Assembly (NCBI RefSeq): GCF_024611995.1
Contig: NZ_CP102509.1
Span: 2,914,001 to 2,978,000, forward strand
DNA from: Streptomyces sp. NBC_00162
GTDB taxonomy: Bacteria > Actinomycetota > Actinomycetes > Streptomycetales > Streptomycetaceae
DNA: 64,000 nt
Direction of reading: 5' to 3'
Every line of letters begins with the position of its first letter. Position 1 is the stretch's first letter. This document shows, in pieces, positions 28,743 through 36,693 of this stretch. A program made the position numbers and the translations under genes. A model generated the notes under the pieces. It was not told where the DNA came from, ran no database searches, and saw only the letters and a list, made by a program, of their open reading frames with translations.

Positions 28743-30338
28743 ATGGCTCGTTTCAACCTGCGCGCGTTCAAGTCCGCGCCCGCCTCGCCCACTTCGCCCG
28801 TCCGCTCGACCAGCCGCGCACGCACCCACGAGGGCGGCCCCGGCCACCTGCGCGACCCGCGCTCCGAGCTGTTCCTGCTCGCGATCGCCAACTTCGTGAC
28901 GCAGCGCACCGCGTACGAGAGCGGCGAGGCCCGCGACGACCGCTTCGCGGCCCTCGTGCGGCGACTCGCGGTCGAGGACCCCGCGTGGACGGCCGGCCTG
29001 CTGGGCTGGCTCCGCGGGGAGGCGAACATGCGGACCGCCTCGCTCGTCGGCGCCGCCGAGTACGTGAAGGCGCGCCTCGACACGGGCGCCACCGACGGGC
29101 CTTCAAACCGCCAGGTCGTGGACTCCGTACTGCGGCGCGCGGACGAGCCCGGTGAGCTGCTGGCCTACTGGACGGCGACGTACGGGCGGAACGTGCCCAA
29201 GCCCGTGAAGCGGGGCATCGCCGACGCGGTACGCCGGCTCTACTCCGGCACCTCGCTGCTGAAGTACGACACCACCTCCAAGGGCTACCGCTTCGGGGAC
29301 GTCCTCAACCTCGTGCACGCCTCCCCCGACCCGGCCAAGGCCTGGCAGGGCGAGCTGTTCCGCTACGCCCTCGACCGCCGGCACAACCCGGAGAGCGCCG
29401 AGGTCCCGGCCGGCAACCGGACCCTCGCCGCCCACCGGGCGCTGATGGAGCTCCCGGTGTCCGAGCGGCGTGCCGTGGTCACCGCGCCGGACGGCGCCGA
29501 GCGGCTCGCTGAGGCGGGCATGACCTGGGAGGCGCTGGCCGGCTGGCTGCAGGGGCCCATGGACGCGGCCGCCTGGGAGGCGGTCATCCCGTCCATGGGC
29601 GCGATGGCCCTGCTGCGCAACCTGCGCAACTTCGACCAGGCCGGGGTCTCGGACGAGGTGGCCGCGGCGGTCGCGGCGAAGGTCTCCGACCCGGAGGGCG
29701 TCGCCCGGTCGCGGCAGTTCCCCTTCCGCTACCTGGCCGCCTACCAGCACGCGCCCTCGCTGCGCTGGGCGTATCCGCTGGAGCGGGCGCTCGGCCACTC
29801 GCTGGCCAACGTACCTGCGCTGCCCGGCCGGACGCTGGTCCTCGTGGACCGGTCCGGGTCGATGTGGTCCCCGCTGTCGGACCGCTCGCAGCTCAACCGG
29901 GCCGACGCGGCAGCCGTGTTCGGGGCGGCGCTCGCGCTGCGCGCCGAGGAGGCGGACCTGGTGCAGTTCGGCACGACCAGCGCGGTGGTCCCGTACGTGC
30001 GGGGCGAGTCCGTGCTCAAGGTGCTGGAGCGGTTCGGGAACCTCGGCGGGACCTACACGGCCGAGGCCGTCAGGAAGCACTACCGCGGCCACGACCGGGT
30101 GCTGATCGTCACCGACGAGCAGGCCGCCTCGTACGGCCACGGCGGTGACCCGACGGCCGAGGTGCCGCAGACGGTGCCGGTGTACACCTGGAACCTGGCG
30201 GGCTACCGGGTGGGCCACGCCCCGTCCGGTGCCGCGAACCGGCACACCTTCGGCGGGCTCACCGACGCCGCCTTCCGCATGGTGTCCCTGATCGAGCGCG
30301 GCCGGGACGCCGACTGGCCGTGGGCGTCCCGCCTCTGA
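28743..30338 (+). CDS. rsr: Ro60/Rsr RNA-binding protein (TROVE and vWA domains)
   Basis: This 531-residue Ro60 orthologue forms a ring that binds Y RNAs and the ends of misfolded or damaged RNAs; in other bacteria it works with exonucleases in RNA decay and stress survival. The HEAT-repeat TROVE domain occupies about residues 1-355 (RSELFLLAIANFVTQRTAYE, WLRGEANMRTASLVGAAEYV, FPFRYLAAYQHA). The C-terminal von Willebrand A domain has the MIDAS motif DRSGSM (D369, S371, S373) and a conserved GGT step. The ATG follows GGGGGG by six bases. Two tRNA-like Y RNA candidates lie immediately upstream on the same strand. Confidence 0.95.
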   Translation: MARFNLRAFKSAPASPTSPVRSTSRARTHEGGPGHLRDPRSELFLLAIANFVTQRTAYESGEARDDRFAALVRRLAVEDPAWTAGLLGWLRGEANMRTASLVGAAEYVKARLDTGATDGPSNRQVVDSVLRRADEPGELLAYWTATYGRNVPKPVKRGIADAVRRLYSGTSLLKYDTTSKGYRFGDVLNLVHASPDPAKAWQGELFRYALDRRHNPESAEVPAGNRTLAAHRALMELPVSERRAVVTAPDGAERLAEAGMTWEALAGWLQGPMDAAAWEAVIPSMGAMALLRNLRNFDQAGVSDEVAAAVAAKVSDPEGVARSRQFPFRYLAAYQHAPSLRWAYPLERALGHSLANVPALPGRTLVLVDRSGSMWSPLSDRSQLNRADAAAVFGAALALRAEEADLVQFGTTSAVVPYVRGESVLKVLERFGNLGGTYTAEAVRKHYRGHDRVLIVTDEQAASYGHGGDPTAEVPQTVPVYTWNLAGYRVGHAPSGAANRHTFGGLTDAAFRMVSLIERGRDADWPWASRL

Positions 30339-30342
30339 GCAC

Positions 30343-30368
30343 GAGCCCCGGGCCTCGGCCCGGGGCTC
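30343..30368. terminator. Strong hairpin shared by convergent rsr and DUF4190-like genes
   Basis: Eleven-base perfect GC-rich stem with a CUCG loop, five bases after the rsr stop. It overlaps the last bases of the convergent membrane-protein gene. Confidence 0.75.
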
Positions 30369-31038
30369 ATATCTTCTCGCGCGTCCGGGAGTTCGAGTAC
30401 GGGCTCTCGTAGCCGGAGTCGTCGTCCCACTCCCCGTCCATGAACGGGGCGAACATGGCGAGCAGCATGAGGGCGCCCAGCACGATGCCGATCCCGCCGA
30501 GGATGATGCCGGCCAGCGCCATCCCGCCGTTGTCGGCCTCGCCGCGGGTCGCCTTGCCCTTGCCCAGGGCACCGAAGACGACCGCCGCGATCCCGATCCC
30601 GATGGCCAGGAAGCTGGTGATGCAGCCGACCACGGAGATGATGCCGAGGACGAGGGCGGTGACGCCGAAGCCGTTGCTCTTCGGCGCCGCGTACAGCGGG
30701 TAGCCGGCATTGACCGGATATCCGGGATACCCGGGGTACCCCGCGTCGCCGGGATACCCGTACCCCGGCATCGCGGACGGCGCGGTGGGATATCCGTAAC
30801 CGCTCGTGTCCGGCTGGGACGGATAGCCGTACGCGGGCGGTGCGGTGGGGGTCGGTGTCGGCGTGGACTGCGGGGCGGGCCGCGGTGCTCCCGCCCCCGG
30901 CATCTCGATGACCGTCGGCTGGTCGTGCACGGACGGCGGGCCCGGCACTCCCGGCGCGGCCTGCTGCTTGCCCAGGTCCACCGCCGGCCGCTCCGGCGGC
31001 GCCCACGGGTCCCTCGGCTCAGGGCTCTGGTCGGTCAT
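30367..31038 (-). CDS. DUF4190-like membrane protein with Pro/Tyr/Gly-rich N-terminus
   Basis: This 223-residue protein has a long low-complexity cytoplasmic region (about 1-120) with repeated GYGYP, GYPGYPGYP and PTPTPT units. Two membrane helices form a hairpin (GFGVTALVLGIISVVGCITS and GMALAGIILGGIGIVLGALM), followed by a short acidic tail. This is the usual plan of actinobacterial DUF4190 proteins, whose function is unknown. It is convergent with rsr and divergent from the deaminase gene. Confidence 0.82.
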   Translation of the reverse strand: MTDQSPEPRDPWAPPERPAVDLGKQQAAPGVPGPPSVHDQPTVIEMPGAGAPRPAPQSTPTPTPTAPPAYGYPSQPDTSGYGYPTAPSAMPGYGYPGDAGYPGYPGYPVNAGYPLYAAPKSNGFGVTALVLGIISVVGCITSFLAIGIGIAAVVFGALGKGKATRGEADNGGMALAGIILGGIGIVLGALMLLAMFAPFMDGEWDDDSGYESPYSNSRTREKI

Positions 31039-31148
31039 GCGGCACCCCCCTCTCGTACGGCCATGCTAAGCGCTGCCACCGACAGTCACCGGTCTGCCTA
31101 CGATGAAGGCCGATCTGACCGCACGCGCGCCCTCCCGGAGGCACCCTC

Positions 31149-32174
31149 ATGACCGACCTGCACCCCTTCATCGCGGGGCTGCCCAAGGCGGAACTCCACG
31201 TCCACCACGTCGGCTCGGCGTCACCGCGCATCGTGGCCGAGCTCGCCGCCCGGCACCCCGACTCGAAGGTCCCGACCGATCCCGAGGCGCTCGCCGACTA
31301 CTTCACCTTCACCGACTTCGCGCACTTCATCGAGGTCTACCTGTCGGTCGTGGACCTCGTCCGCACCCCCGACGACGTACGCACCCTGACCTTCGAGGTC
31401 GCCCGTGACATGGCCCGGCAGAACATCCGCTACGCCGAGCTGACCATCACCCCCTACTCCTCCACCCGCCGCGGCATCGAGGAGAAGGCCTTCATGGAGG
31501 CCATCGAGGACGCCCGCAAGGCCGCCGAGGCCGAGCTCGGCGTCATCTTGCGCTGGTGCTTCGACATCCCCGGCGAGGCCGGCCTGGAGGCCGCCGCCGA
31601 GACCGCCCGCCTCGCCGTCGACCTGCGTCCCGAGGGCCTGGTCTCCTTCGGCCTGGGCGGCCCCGAGATCGGCGTCCCGCGCCCCCAGTTCAAGCCGTAC
31701 TTCGACCAGGCACGCGCCGCCGGTCTGCACAGCGTCCCGCACGCCGGTGAGACCACCGGCCCCGAGACGGTCTGGGACGCGATCCGCGACCTGGGCGCCG
31801 AGCGCATCGGCCACGGCACCAGCTCCACCCAGGACCCCGAGCTCCTCGCCTACCTGGCCGAGCACCGCATCGCGCTGGAGGTCTGCCCGACCTCCAACAT
31901 CGCCACCCGCGCGGTGACCGACCTGGACCGGCACCCCGTCAAGGAGATGGTGGCCGCGGGCGTGCTCGTCACCATCAACAGCGACGACCCGCCGATGTTC
32001 GGCTCCGACCTCAACAACGAGTACGCGGTGGCGGCACGCCTCCTCGACCTCGACGAGCGCGGTCTGGCCCAGCTCGCCAAGAACGCCGTCGAGGCCTCCT
32101 TCCTGGACGCGGCCGGCAAGGCGAAGATCAGCGCGGAGATCGACACGTACACCGCCGATTGGCTCGCGCGCTGA
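31149..32174 (+). CDS. Adenosine deaminase-family aminohydrolase
   Basis: This 341-residue metal-dependent hydrolase of the adenosine/AMP deaminase family shows the N-terminal metal-ligand motif KAELHVHHVGSASP, the catalytic HAGET, the active-site HGTSS and the metal ligand region NSDDPPMFGSDLNNEY. The family deaminates adenosine-like purines. The first motif reads HVHHVG rather than the usual HVHLDG, typical of a distinct subgroup. A different purine substrate such as aminodeoxyfutalosine is therefore possible, but no menaquinone gene is nearby. The start is 10 bases after GGAGG. Confidence 0.88.
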   Translation: MTDLHPFIAGLPKAELHVHHVGSASPRIVAELAARHPDSKVPTDPEALADYFTFTDFAHFIEVYLSVVDLVRTPDDVRTLTFEVARDMARQNIRYAELTITPYSSTRRGIEEKAFMEAIEDARKAAEAELGVILRWCFDIPGEAGLEAAAETARLAVDLRPEGLVSFGLGGPEIGVPRPQFKPYFDQARAAGLHSVPHAGETTGPETVWDAIRDLGAERIGHGTSSTQDPELLAYLAEHRIALEVCPTSNIATRAVTDLDRHPVKEMVAAGVLVTINSDDPPMFGSDLNNEYAVAARLLDLDERGLAQLAKNAVEASFLDAAGKAKISAEIDTYTADWLAR

Positions 32175-32210
32175 CATCGCCCCGGTCCCGCCGCCCCTGA
32201 GAATGGGGCC

Positions 32211-32900
32211 ATGCGCACCCTGACTGCCGTCGGCCACCGCGGCGATCCCTACCGTGTCCGTGAGAACACCCTGTCCTCGATCCGCTCCGCGTTCGCGCGC
32301 GGGGCGGACGCGGTCGAGATCGACGTACGGCTGACCCGCGACGGGGTGCCGGTCCTGCTCCACGACGAGACGCTCCAGCGACTGTGGGGCCATGACGTGC
32401 GGCTCGACGCCGTCACGGCCCCGCAGCTCAAGGAGCTGACGGGGGGCGGGATTCCGACGCTGCGCGAGGCGGTACTGGCGGCCGGTGCGGGACGGCTGAT
32501 GATCGACCTGCCGGGTGCCTCGTACGAGGCGGTACGGACCGTCGTGGACCAGGTCCGCGAGTGCGGGGCGCGCGAGCGCACCTACTACTGCGCGGGTCCG
32601 AACACCATGCTGGCGGTCCGCGCCGCCGATCCGGGCGCGGAGATCGCGCTGACCTGGACCACGCTGTCGCCGCCGCGCCGGGTGCTGATCGACGCGGTGG
32701 CCCCGCGCTGGCTCAACTACCGGTTCGGGCTGGTCACCCGGGAGCTGACGGACGCGCTGCACCGGGAGGGCCTGCTGGTGTCGGCCTGGACCGCGGACAC
32801 CAAGCGGACGATGCGGGCGCTCGCCGAGGCCGGGGTCGACTCGATCACCACGAACCGGGTGGACGCGCTGACCGCCGTACGGGCCGAGCTCGGCCGGTGA
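32211..32900 (+). CDS. Glycerophosphodiester phosphodiesterase
   Basis: This 229-residue GDPD-family enzyme hydrolyses glycerophosphodiesters to glycerol 3-phosphate and an alcohol. It has the N-terminal catalytic pair VGHRGD and RENTLSS, the metal site VEIDVRLTRDGVPVLLHDET, and the C-terminal SAWTADTKRTMRALAEAGVD and SITTNR barrel end. There is no signal peptide, so it is cytoplasmic. It overlaps the histidine kinase gene by four bases (GTGA). The two may be cotranscribed, which might only reflect compact packing. Confidence 0.9.
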   Translation: MRTLTAVGHRGDPYRVRENTLSSIRSAFARGADAVEIDVRLTRDGVPVLLHDETLQRLWGHDVRLDAVTAPQLKELTGGGIPTLREAVLAAGAGRLMIDLPGASYEAVRTVVDQVRECGARERTYYCAGPNTMLAVRAADPGAEIALTWTTLSPPRRVLIDAVAPRWLNYRFGLVTRELTDALHREGLLVSAWTADTKRTMRALAEAGVDSITTNRVDALTAVRAELGR

Positions 32901-34084
32901 CAGACGCGATACGCGCGATACGCGGCCGGGCCGTGCGGCTGGGCCGGGCCTGGCCGTGGGTCGTGGACCTGGGTCTGACGCTGCTGGTGCAGCTGGCCGT
33001 CACGATGCCGTTCGTGCTGCCGCGGGAGGCCGGGCTGCCGGCCGTGAGCTGGGGCTCGTACGCGATGACCACGCTGGGGGTGCTGCCGCTGGCGTGGCGG
33101 CGGCACCGGCCGGTCACCGTACTGATGGTGATCCTGCTGGTCGGCGGGGTCTACAAGGTGACGCTCGACGGACCCGGGCAGCCCCTGCCGTACGCGGGGC
33201 TCATCGCCTTCTACACGGTCGCCCTGCTGTGCCCCGCACGAGTGCGGGCGGCGGTCGGGGCTCTCTCGGTGGCGGCCGTCTTCGCGTCCGTGGGACTGGC
33301 CGCGGGTTCGGCCAGGGAGCTGTCCTTCACCATGTTCTGTGCGGGCGCCGCCTACGCGCTGGGCCGGCTCCAGTTCACGCGGCAGGCCTACACCGCGGCC
33401 GTGGAGGACCGGGCGGCGCAGCTGGAGCGGGCGAACCGGATCGAGGCCGAGCAGGCCGTGGCGCGCGAACGGGCCAGGATCGCACGGGAGATGCACGACA
33501 TCCTCTCGCACGCCGTCAGTATCATGATCGTGCAGGCGGAGGCCGGTCCGGTGGCCGTACGCCGGGCCCCGGAGCGGGCGGAGGCGGCCTTCGAAGCGAT
33601 CTCGGAGACCGGCCGGGAGGCGATGGTGCAGCTGCGGGCGATGCTCGGATTGCTGAGGGAGGACGGTCCGGCGCCGCGTGAACCCCAGCCGGGGGTGGCG
33701 GCGCTGCCCCGGCTGCTCGACCGCGTGCGGCAGGGCGGTCCGGAGGTCTCGTACGAGGAGACCGGCGAGGTCCGGGCGCTGGCCCCGGCGGTGGACACGG
33801 CCGTGTACAGGATCGTGCAGGAGGCCCTGACGAACGTGGTGAAGCACGCCGCGGCCCGGCGGGTGGCGGTCCGGCTCCACCACGCGGCGGAGGAACTGAC
33901 GATCACGGTGACGGACGACGGGCGGGGGCCGGCCGGGGGCGGTTCAGGCGGGCACGGCCTGATCGGGGTCCGGGAGCGGGCCGCGGCGCACGGCGGGACG
34001 GTGGAGGCCGGTCCGGGGCCGGGCGGGAAGGGGTACCTGGTACGGGTGGAACTTGTAACCTCGCAGGTGGAGGTGGGGATTTGA
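32897..34084 (+). CDS. Two-component sensor histidine kinase (NarL/LuxR-partner type)
   Basis: This 395-residue kinase has four or five N-terminal membrane helices (about 20-150), a short coiled coil (EDRAAQLERANRIEAEQAVA) and a HisKA_3 dimerisation domain with phospho-accepting H200 in REMHDILSHAVSIM. The HATPase domain contains the N box QEALTNVVKHA and a glycine motif DDGRGPAGG. The GTG start at 32897 overlaps the phosphodiesterase gene. It overlaps the response regulator gene by four bases, which marks them as a cognate pair. The signal sensed is unknown. Confidence 0.93.
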   Translation: MTDAIRAIRGRAVRLGRAWPWVVDLGLTLLVQLAVTMPFVLPREAGLPAVSWGSYAMTTLGVLPLAWRRHRPVTVLMVILLVGGVYKVTLDGPGQPLPYAGLIAFYTVALLCPARVRAAVGALSVAAVFASVGLAAGSARELSFTMFCAGAAYALGRLQFTRQAYTAAVEDRAAQLERANRIEAEQAVARERARIAREMHDILSHAVSIMIVQAEAGPVAVRRAPERAEAAFEAISETGREAMVQLRAMLGLLREDGPAPREPQPGVAALPRLLDRVRQGGPEVSYEETGEVRALAPAVDTAVYRIVQEALTNVVKHAAARRVAVRLHHAAEELTITVTDDGRGPAGGGSGGHGLIGVRERAAAHGGTVEAGPGPGGKGYLVRVELVTSQVEVGI

Positions 34085-34806
34085 CGATCCGTGTGGTGGT
34101 GGCGGACGACCAGGAGCTGGTGCGCAGCGGGTTCACGATGATCCTGGACGCCCAGGAGGACATCGAGGTCGTGGCGGAGGTGGGGGACGGCGCGGCGGCC
34201 GTGGAGGCGGTGGCCCGGCACGCGCCGGACGTGGCGCTGCTGGACATCCGGATGCCGGTGCTGGACGGGATCGAGGCGTGCCGGACGATCACGGTGCGCA
34301 GCACGTGCCGGACGGTGATGCTGACGACCTTCGATTCGGACGAGTACGTGTACGAGGCACTGCACGCGGGGGCGAGCGGATTCCTGCTGAAGGACGTGCG
34401 GCGGGACGATCTGGTGCACGCGGTACGGGTGGTGGCGGCGGGCGAGTCGCTGCTGGCGCCGTCGGTGGCGCGGCGGCTGATCGAGGAGTACACGGCGGCG
34501 ACGGCGCGGCCCTCGGTCCCGGCGCTCGCCGCGGACCGGCTGGAGGTGTTGACGGCGCGGGAGCGGGAGACGCTGCTGCACCTGGGGCGCGGGCTTTCGA
34601 ACGCCGAGATCGCGGCGGCGCTGGTGGTGAGCGAGCACACGGTGAAGTCGCATGTGGGGAACGTGCTGGCGAAGCTGGGGCTGCGCGACCGGATCCAGGC
34701 GGTGATCTGCGCGTACGAGACGGGCATGATCGCGGCGGGGGCGGGGGCGGCGGCGACGGGGGCAGGGGCAGGGGCTCCCTCTGGGGTATCTCCCTCTGGG
34801 GAGTGA
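34081..34806 (+). CDS. Response regulator, NarL/LuxR family
   Basis: This 241-residue regulator has a receiver domain with acidic pair DD (9-10), phospho-accepting D55 in LLDIRMP and the lysine in GFLLKDVRRDD. A C-terminal LuxR-type helix-turn-helix follows (LTARERETLLHLGRGLSNAE to VSEHTVKSHVGNVLAKLG). A Gly/Ala-rich tail of about 20 residues ends the protein. The TTG start at 34081 overlaps the kinase stop, so translation is coupled. The target genes are unknown. Confidence 0.93.
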   Translation: MTIRVVVADDQELVRSGFTMILDAQEDIEVVAEVGDGAAAVEAVARHAPDVALLDIRMPVLDGIEACRTITVRSTCRTVMLTTFDSDEYVYEALHAGASGFLLKDVRRDDLVHAVRVVAAGESLLAPSVARRLIEEYTAATARPSVPALAADRLEVLTARERETLLHLGRGLSNAEIAAALVVSEHTVKSHVGNVLAKLGLRDRIQAVICAYETGMIAAGAGAAATGAGAGAPSGVSPSGE

Positions 34807-34955
34807 GGGCCGGGCGTGTCGGCTCCCTCGCGCCGGTGAGTTGTCGTACCGCTGAAGACCCCTCCGTGGGGTGATCCGCAACTACCCCTCTGACCAGCAG
34901 CATTGAGTCATCGGAGGCCGCAGTGGCCCCGGATGTCTCGCAGGGGGATCCCGTC

Positions 34956-36143
34956 ATGAACGCTCGTACGCGCACACTGATCGCCGCCGCTCTGGTGCTG
35001 GGGGTCGCTTCCGGTCCGGTCGTCGCCCATGCCGCACCGGCACCCGGCCCGGCCGCTTCGGCCGCGCCCGTCGTCCGGACGCCGCCCGACGCGGCGGCGC
35101 TGGAGAAGGCGATCGCCGGGCTGGGTCCGGAGCACAAGGACGCGACGGCCGCGCTGGTCCGCGTCGGCGGTACGAGCGGGAGCTGGCAGGGGAGTTCGGG
35201 GGTCGCGGACATCCGCACCGGGCGGGAGGCCGTGGAGCAGGGCCGCTTCCGGGCCGGCTCGGTGACCAAGACCTTCACCGCGGCGGTGGTGCTCCAGCTG
35301 GCGGCCGAGGGCACGGTGGATCTCGACCGGCCGGTGCGGCAGTACCTGCCGCGGACCGTCCCCGACGCCTACGGCACGGTCACCGTCCGGCAGCTGCTGA
35401 ACCACACCAGCGGCATTCCGGCGGCGGACGGCGCGGGCGACTCGTTCGAGGCGCAGTGGGAGCACCGCTTCGACGTCACCGACCCACAGACCCAGTTGGC
35501 CAATGCCTTCGCCAAGAGGCCGGAGTTCACGCCGGGCACGGCCCAGCACTACCTGAACATCAACTACACGGTGCTGGGCGCGCTCGTCGAGAAGGTGACG
35601 GGCACGACGTACGAGGAGGCGGTCGCCCGGCGGATCCTGAAGCCCCTGGGTCTGCGTCAGACCTCGTTCCCGGCCCGGACTCAGACGAAGATCCACGGTC
35701 CGCACAACCGGGGCTACCAGGCGGTGGTGGGGGCGGACGGCTCCAGGGAGCTGCGGGACGTCACCGAGTGGAACTCTTCGGACCGATGGGCGGCGGGGGA
35801 CATCATCTCGACCACGGCCGATCTGGAGCGGTTCACCATAGCCCTGTTCAGCGGGCGGATCGTGCCGAAGGCCCAGCTGGAGGAGATGTTCACGGTACCG
35901 GCGGTGAAGGATTTCGCGAGCGGGAAGGACGCCGCTCTGACGGCGGGGATGTCCAGGATGGTCCTGCCCGACGGCACCGTGGCCTGGGGCAAGACCGGCG
36001 GCCGGTACGGCTACAACACGGCGATCGGCGGAACCCGTGACCTCTCCCGCACCCTCGTGTACTCGGTGAACTCCACCGACGCCAAGGGCCAGGACATGAA
36101 CCCGGTCGCCCTCGGCATCGTGATGGCGGCTTTCGCACGGTAG
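34956..36143 (+). CDS. Secreted serine hydrolase, beta-lactamase/D-Ala-D-Ala carboxypeptidase family
   Basis: This exported serine-dependent hydrolase of the class C beta-lactamase/DD-peptidase fold is about 395 residues. It has a signal peptide (about 1-27, ending AHA-AP), the nucleophile motif GSVTKTF, the second motif Y-L-N within HYLNINYTVLG, and the third-motif region GKTGGRYGY. It probably acts on cell-wall peptides or related esters; no resistance role can be inferred. The ATG at 34956 follows GGGGGA by seven bases. Confidence 0.88.
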   Translation: MNARTRTLIAAALVLGVASGPVVAHAAPAPGPAASAAPVVRTPPDAAALEKAIAGLGPEHKDATAALVRVGGTSGSWQGSSGVADIRTGREAVEQGRFRAGSVTKTFTAAVVLQLAAEGTVDLDRPVRQYLPRTVPDAYGTVTVRQLLNHTSGIPAADGAGDSFEAQWEHRFDVTDPQTQLANAFAKRPEFTPGTAQHYLNINYTVLGALVEKVTGTTYEEAVARRILKPLGLRQTSFPARTQTKIHGPHNRGYQAVVGADGSRELRDVTEWNSSDRWAAGDIISTTADLERFTIALFSGRIVPKAQLEEMFTVPAVKDFASGKDAALTAGMSRMVLPDGTVAWGKTGGRYGYNTAIGGTRDLSRTLVYSVNSTDAKGQDMNPVALGIVMAAFAR

Positions 36144-36151
36144 GCCCTCAA

Positions 36152-36616
36152 CTACGCGGGCATGGCCTCAAGGCGCTTGATCATGCGGTGGAGCACCAGG
36201 AGCGGGATCACTCCGAAGACGCCGAAGGACATGTCGATGACGCTCCACCAGAAGGGGATCCCGCGGATCGGGCCGCAGATCAGGGCCAGCGGGATGATGC
36301 CGGCGCAGGCGATCATGCCGGCTTCGACGATCCATATATTGCGCACCGGGTCGCGGTGGACGCCGTAGAAGAAGACGGCGATGACCAGGTGGGCGAAGGC
36401 GAGCCAGTCGGTGCCGTAGAGGAGGAAGGGGTATTCGGCATCGGCGCGGCCCAGCCCGTCGCCCACCCGCCGCAGCCATTCGTTGTCCACCAGGGCGTTG
36501 GCCCAGCGGAGTTCGCTGACCAGCGGGAAGGCGGTGAGCCCGCTGAGCACGAGACAGACGAGGAACAGGGTCAGCCAGGCACGGATCCGCCGCTGAAGGG
36601 CGCTTCTCTCGCTCAT
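36152..36616 (-). CDS. Small polytopic membrane protein under TetR-type operators
   Basis: This protein of about 154 residues has four hydrophobic helices (AWLTLFLVCLVLSGLTAFPL, DWLAFAHLVIAVFFYGV, AGMIACAGIIPLALI, SFGVFGVIPLLVL). Its function is unknown. An alternative start at 36634 would add six residues. Two TGAAC-NN-GTTCA palindromes lie just upstream, so it is probably repressed by a TetR-family protein that is not encoded next to it. Confidence 0.78.
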   Translation of the reverse strand: MSERSALQRRIRAWLTLFLVCLVLSGLTAFPLVSELRWANALVDNEWLRRVGDGLGRADAEYPFLLYGTDWLAFAHLVIAVFFYGVHRDPVRNIWIVEAGMIACAGIIPLALICGPIRGIPFWWSVIDMSFGVFGVIPLLVLHRMIKRLEAMPA

Positions 36617-36639
36617 GGAAGGAAGCGTACGCATCTTTC

Positions 36640-36673
36640 TGAACACGTTCAGCCAAATTGATGAACGCGTTCA
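36640..36673. promoter_or_regulatory. Tandem TetR-type operators
   Basis: TGAACACGTTCA (36640-36651) and the perfect palindrome TGAACGCGTTCA (36662-36673) are spaced 22 bases centre to centre, about two helical turns. They sit 24-57 bases upstream of the small membrane-protein start. Confidence 0.75.
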
Positions 36674-36693
36674 ATTCTGTAGCCGGACCGTGA

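Noticed and set aside
34081..34806. A later start for the response regulator instead of TTG
   Set aside because: The receiver domain begins immediately (IRVVVADDQ), and the TTGA overlap with the kinase stop is a typical coupled junction, so TTG is the best start.
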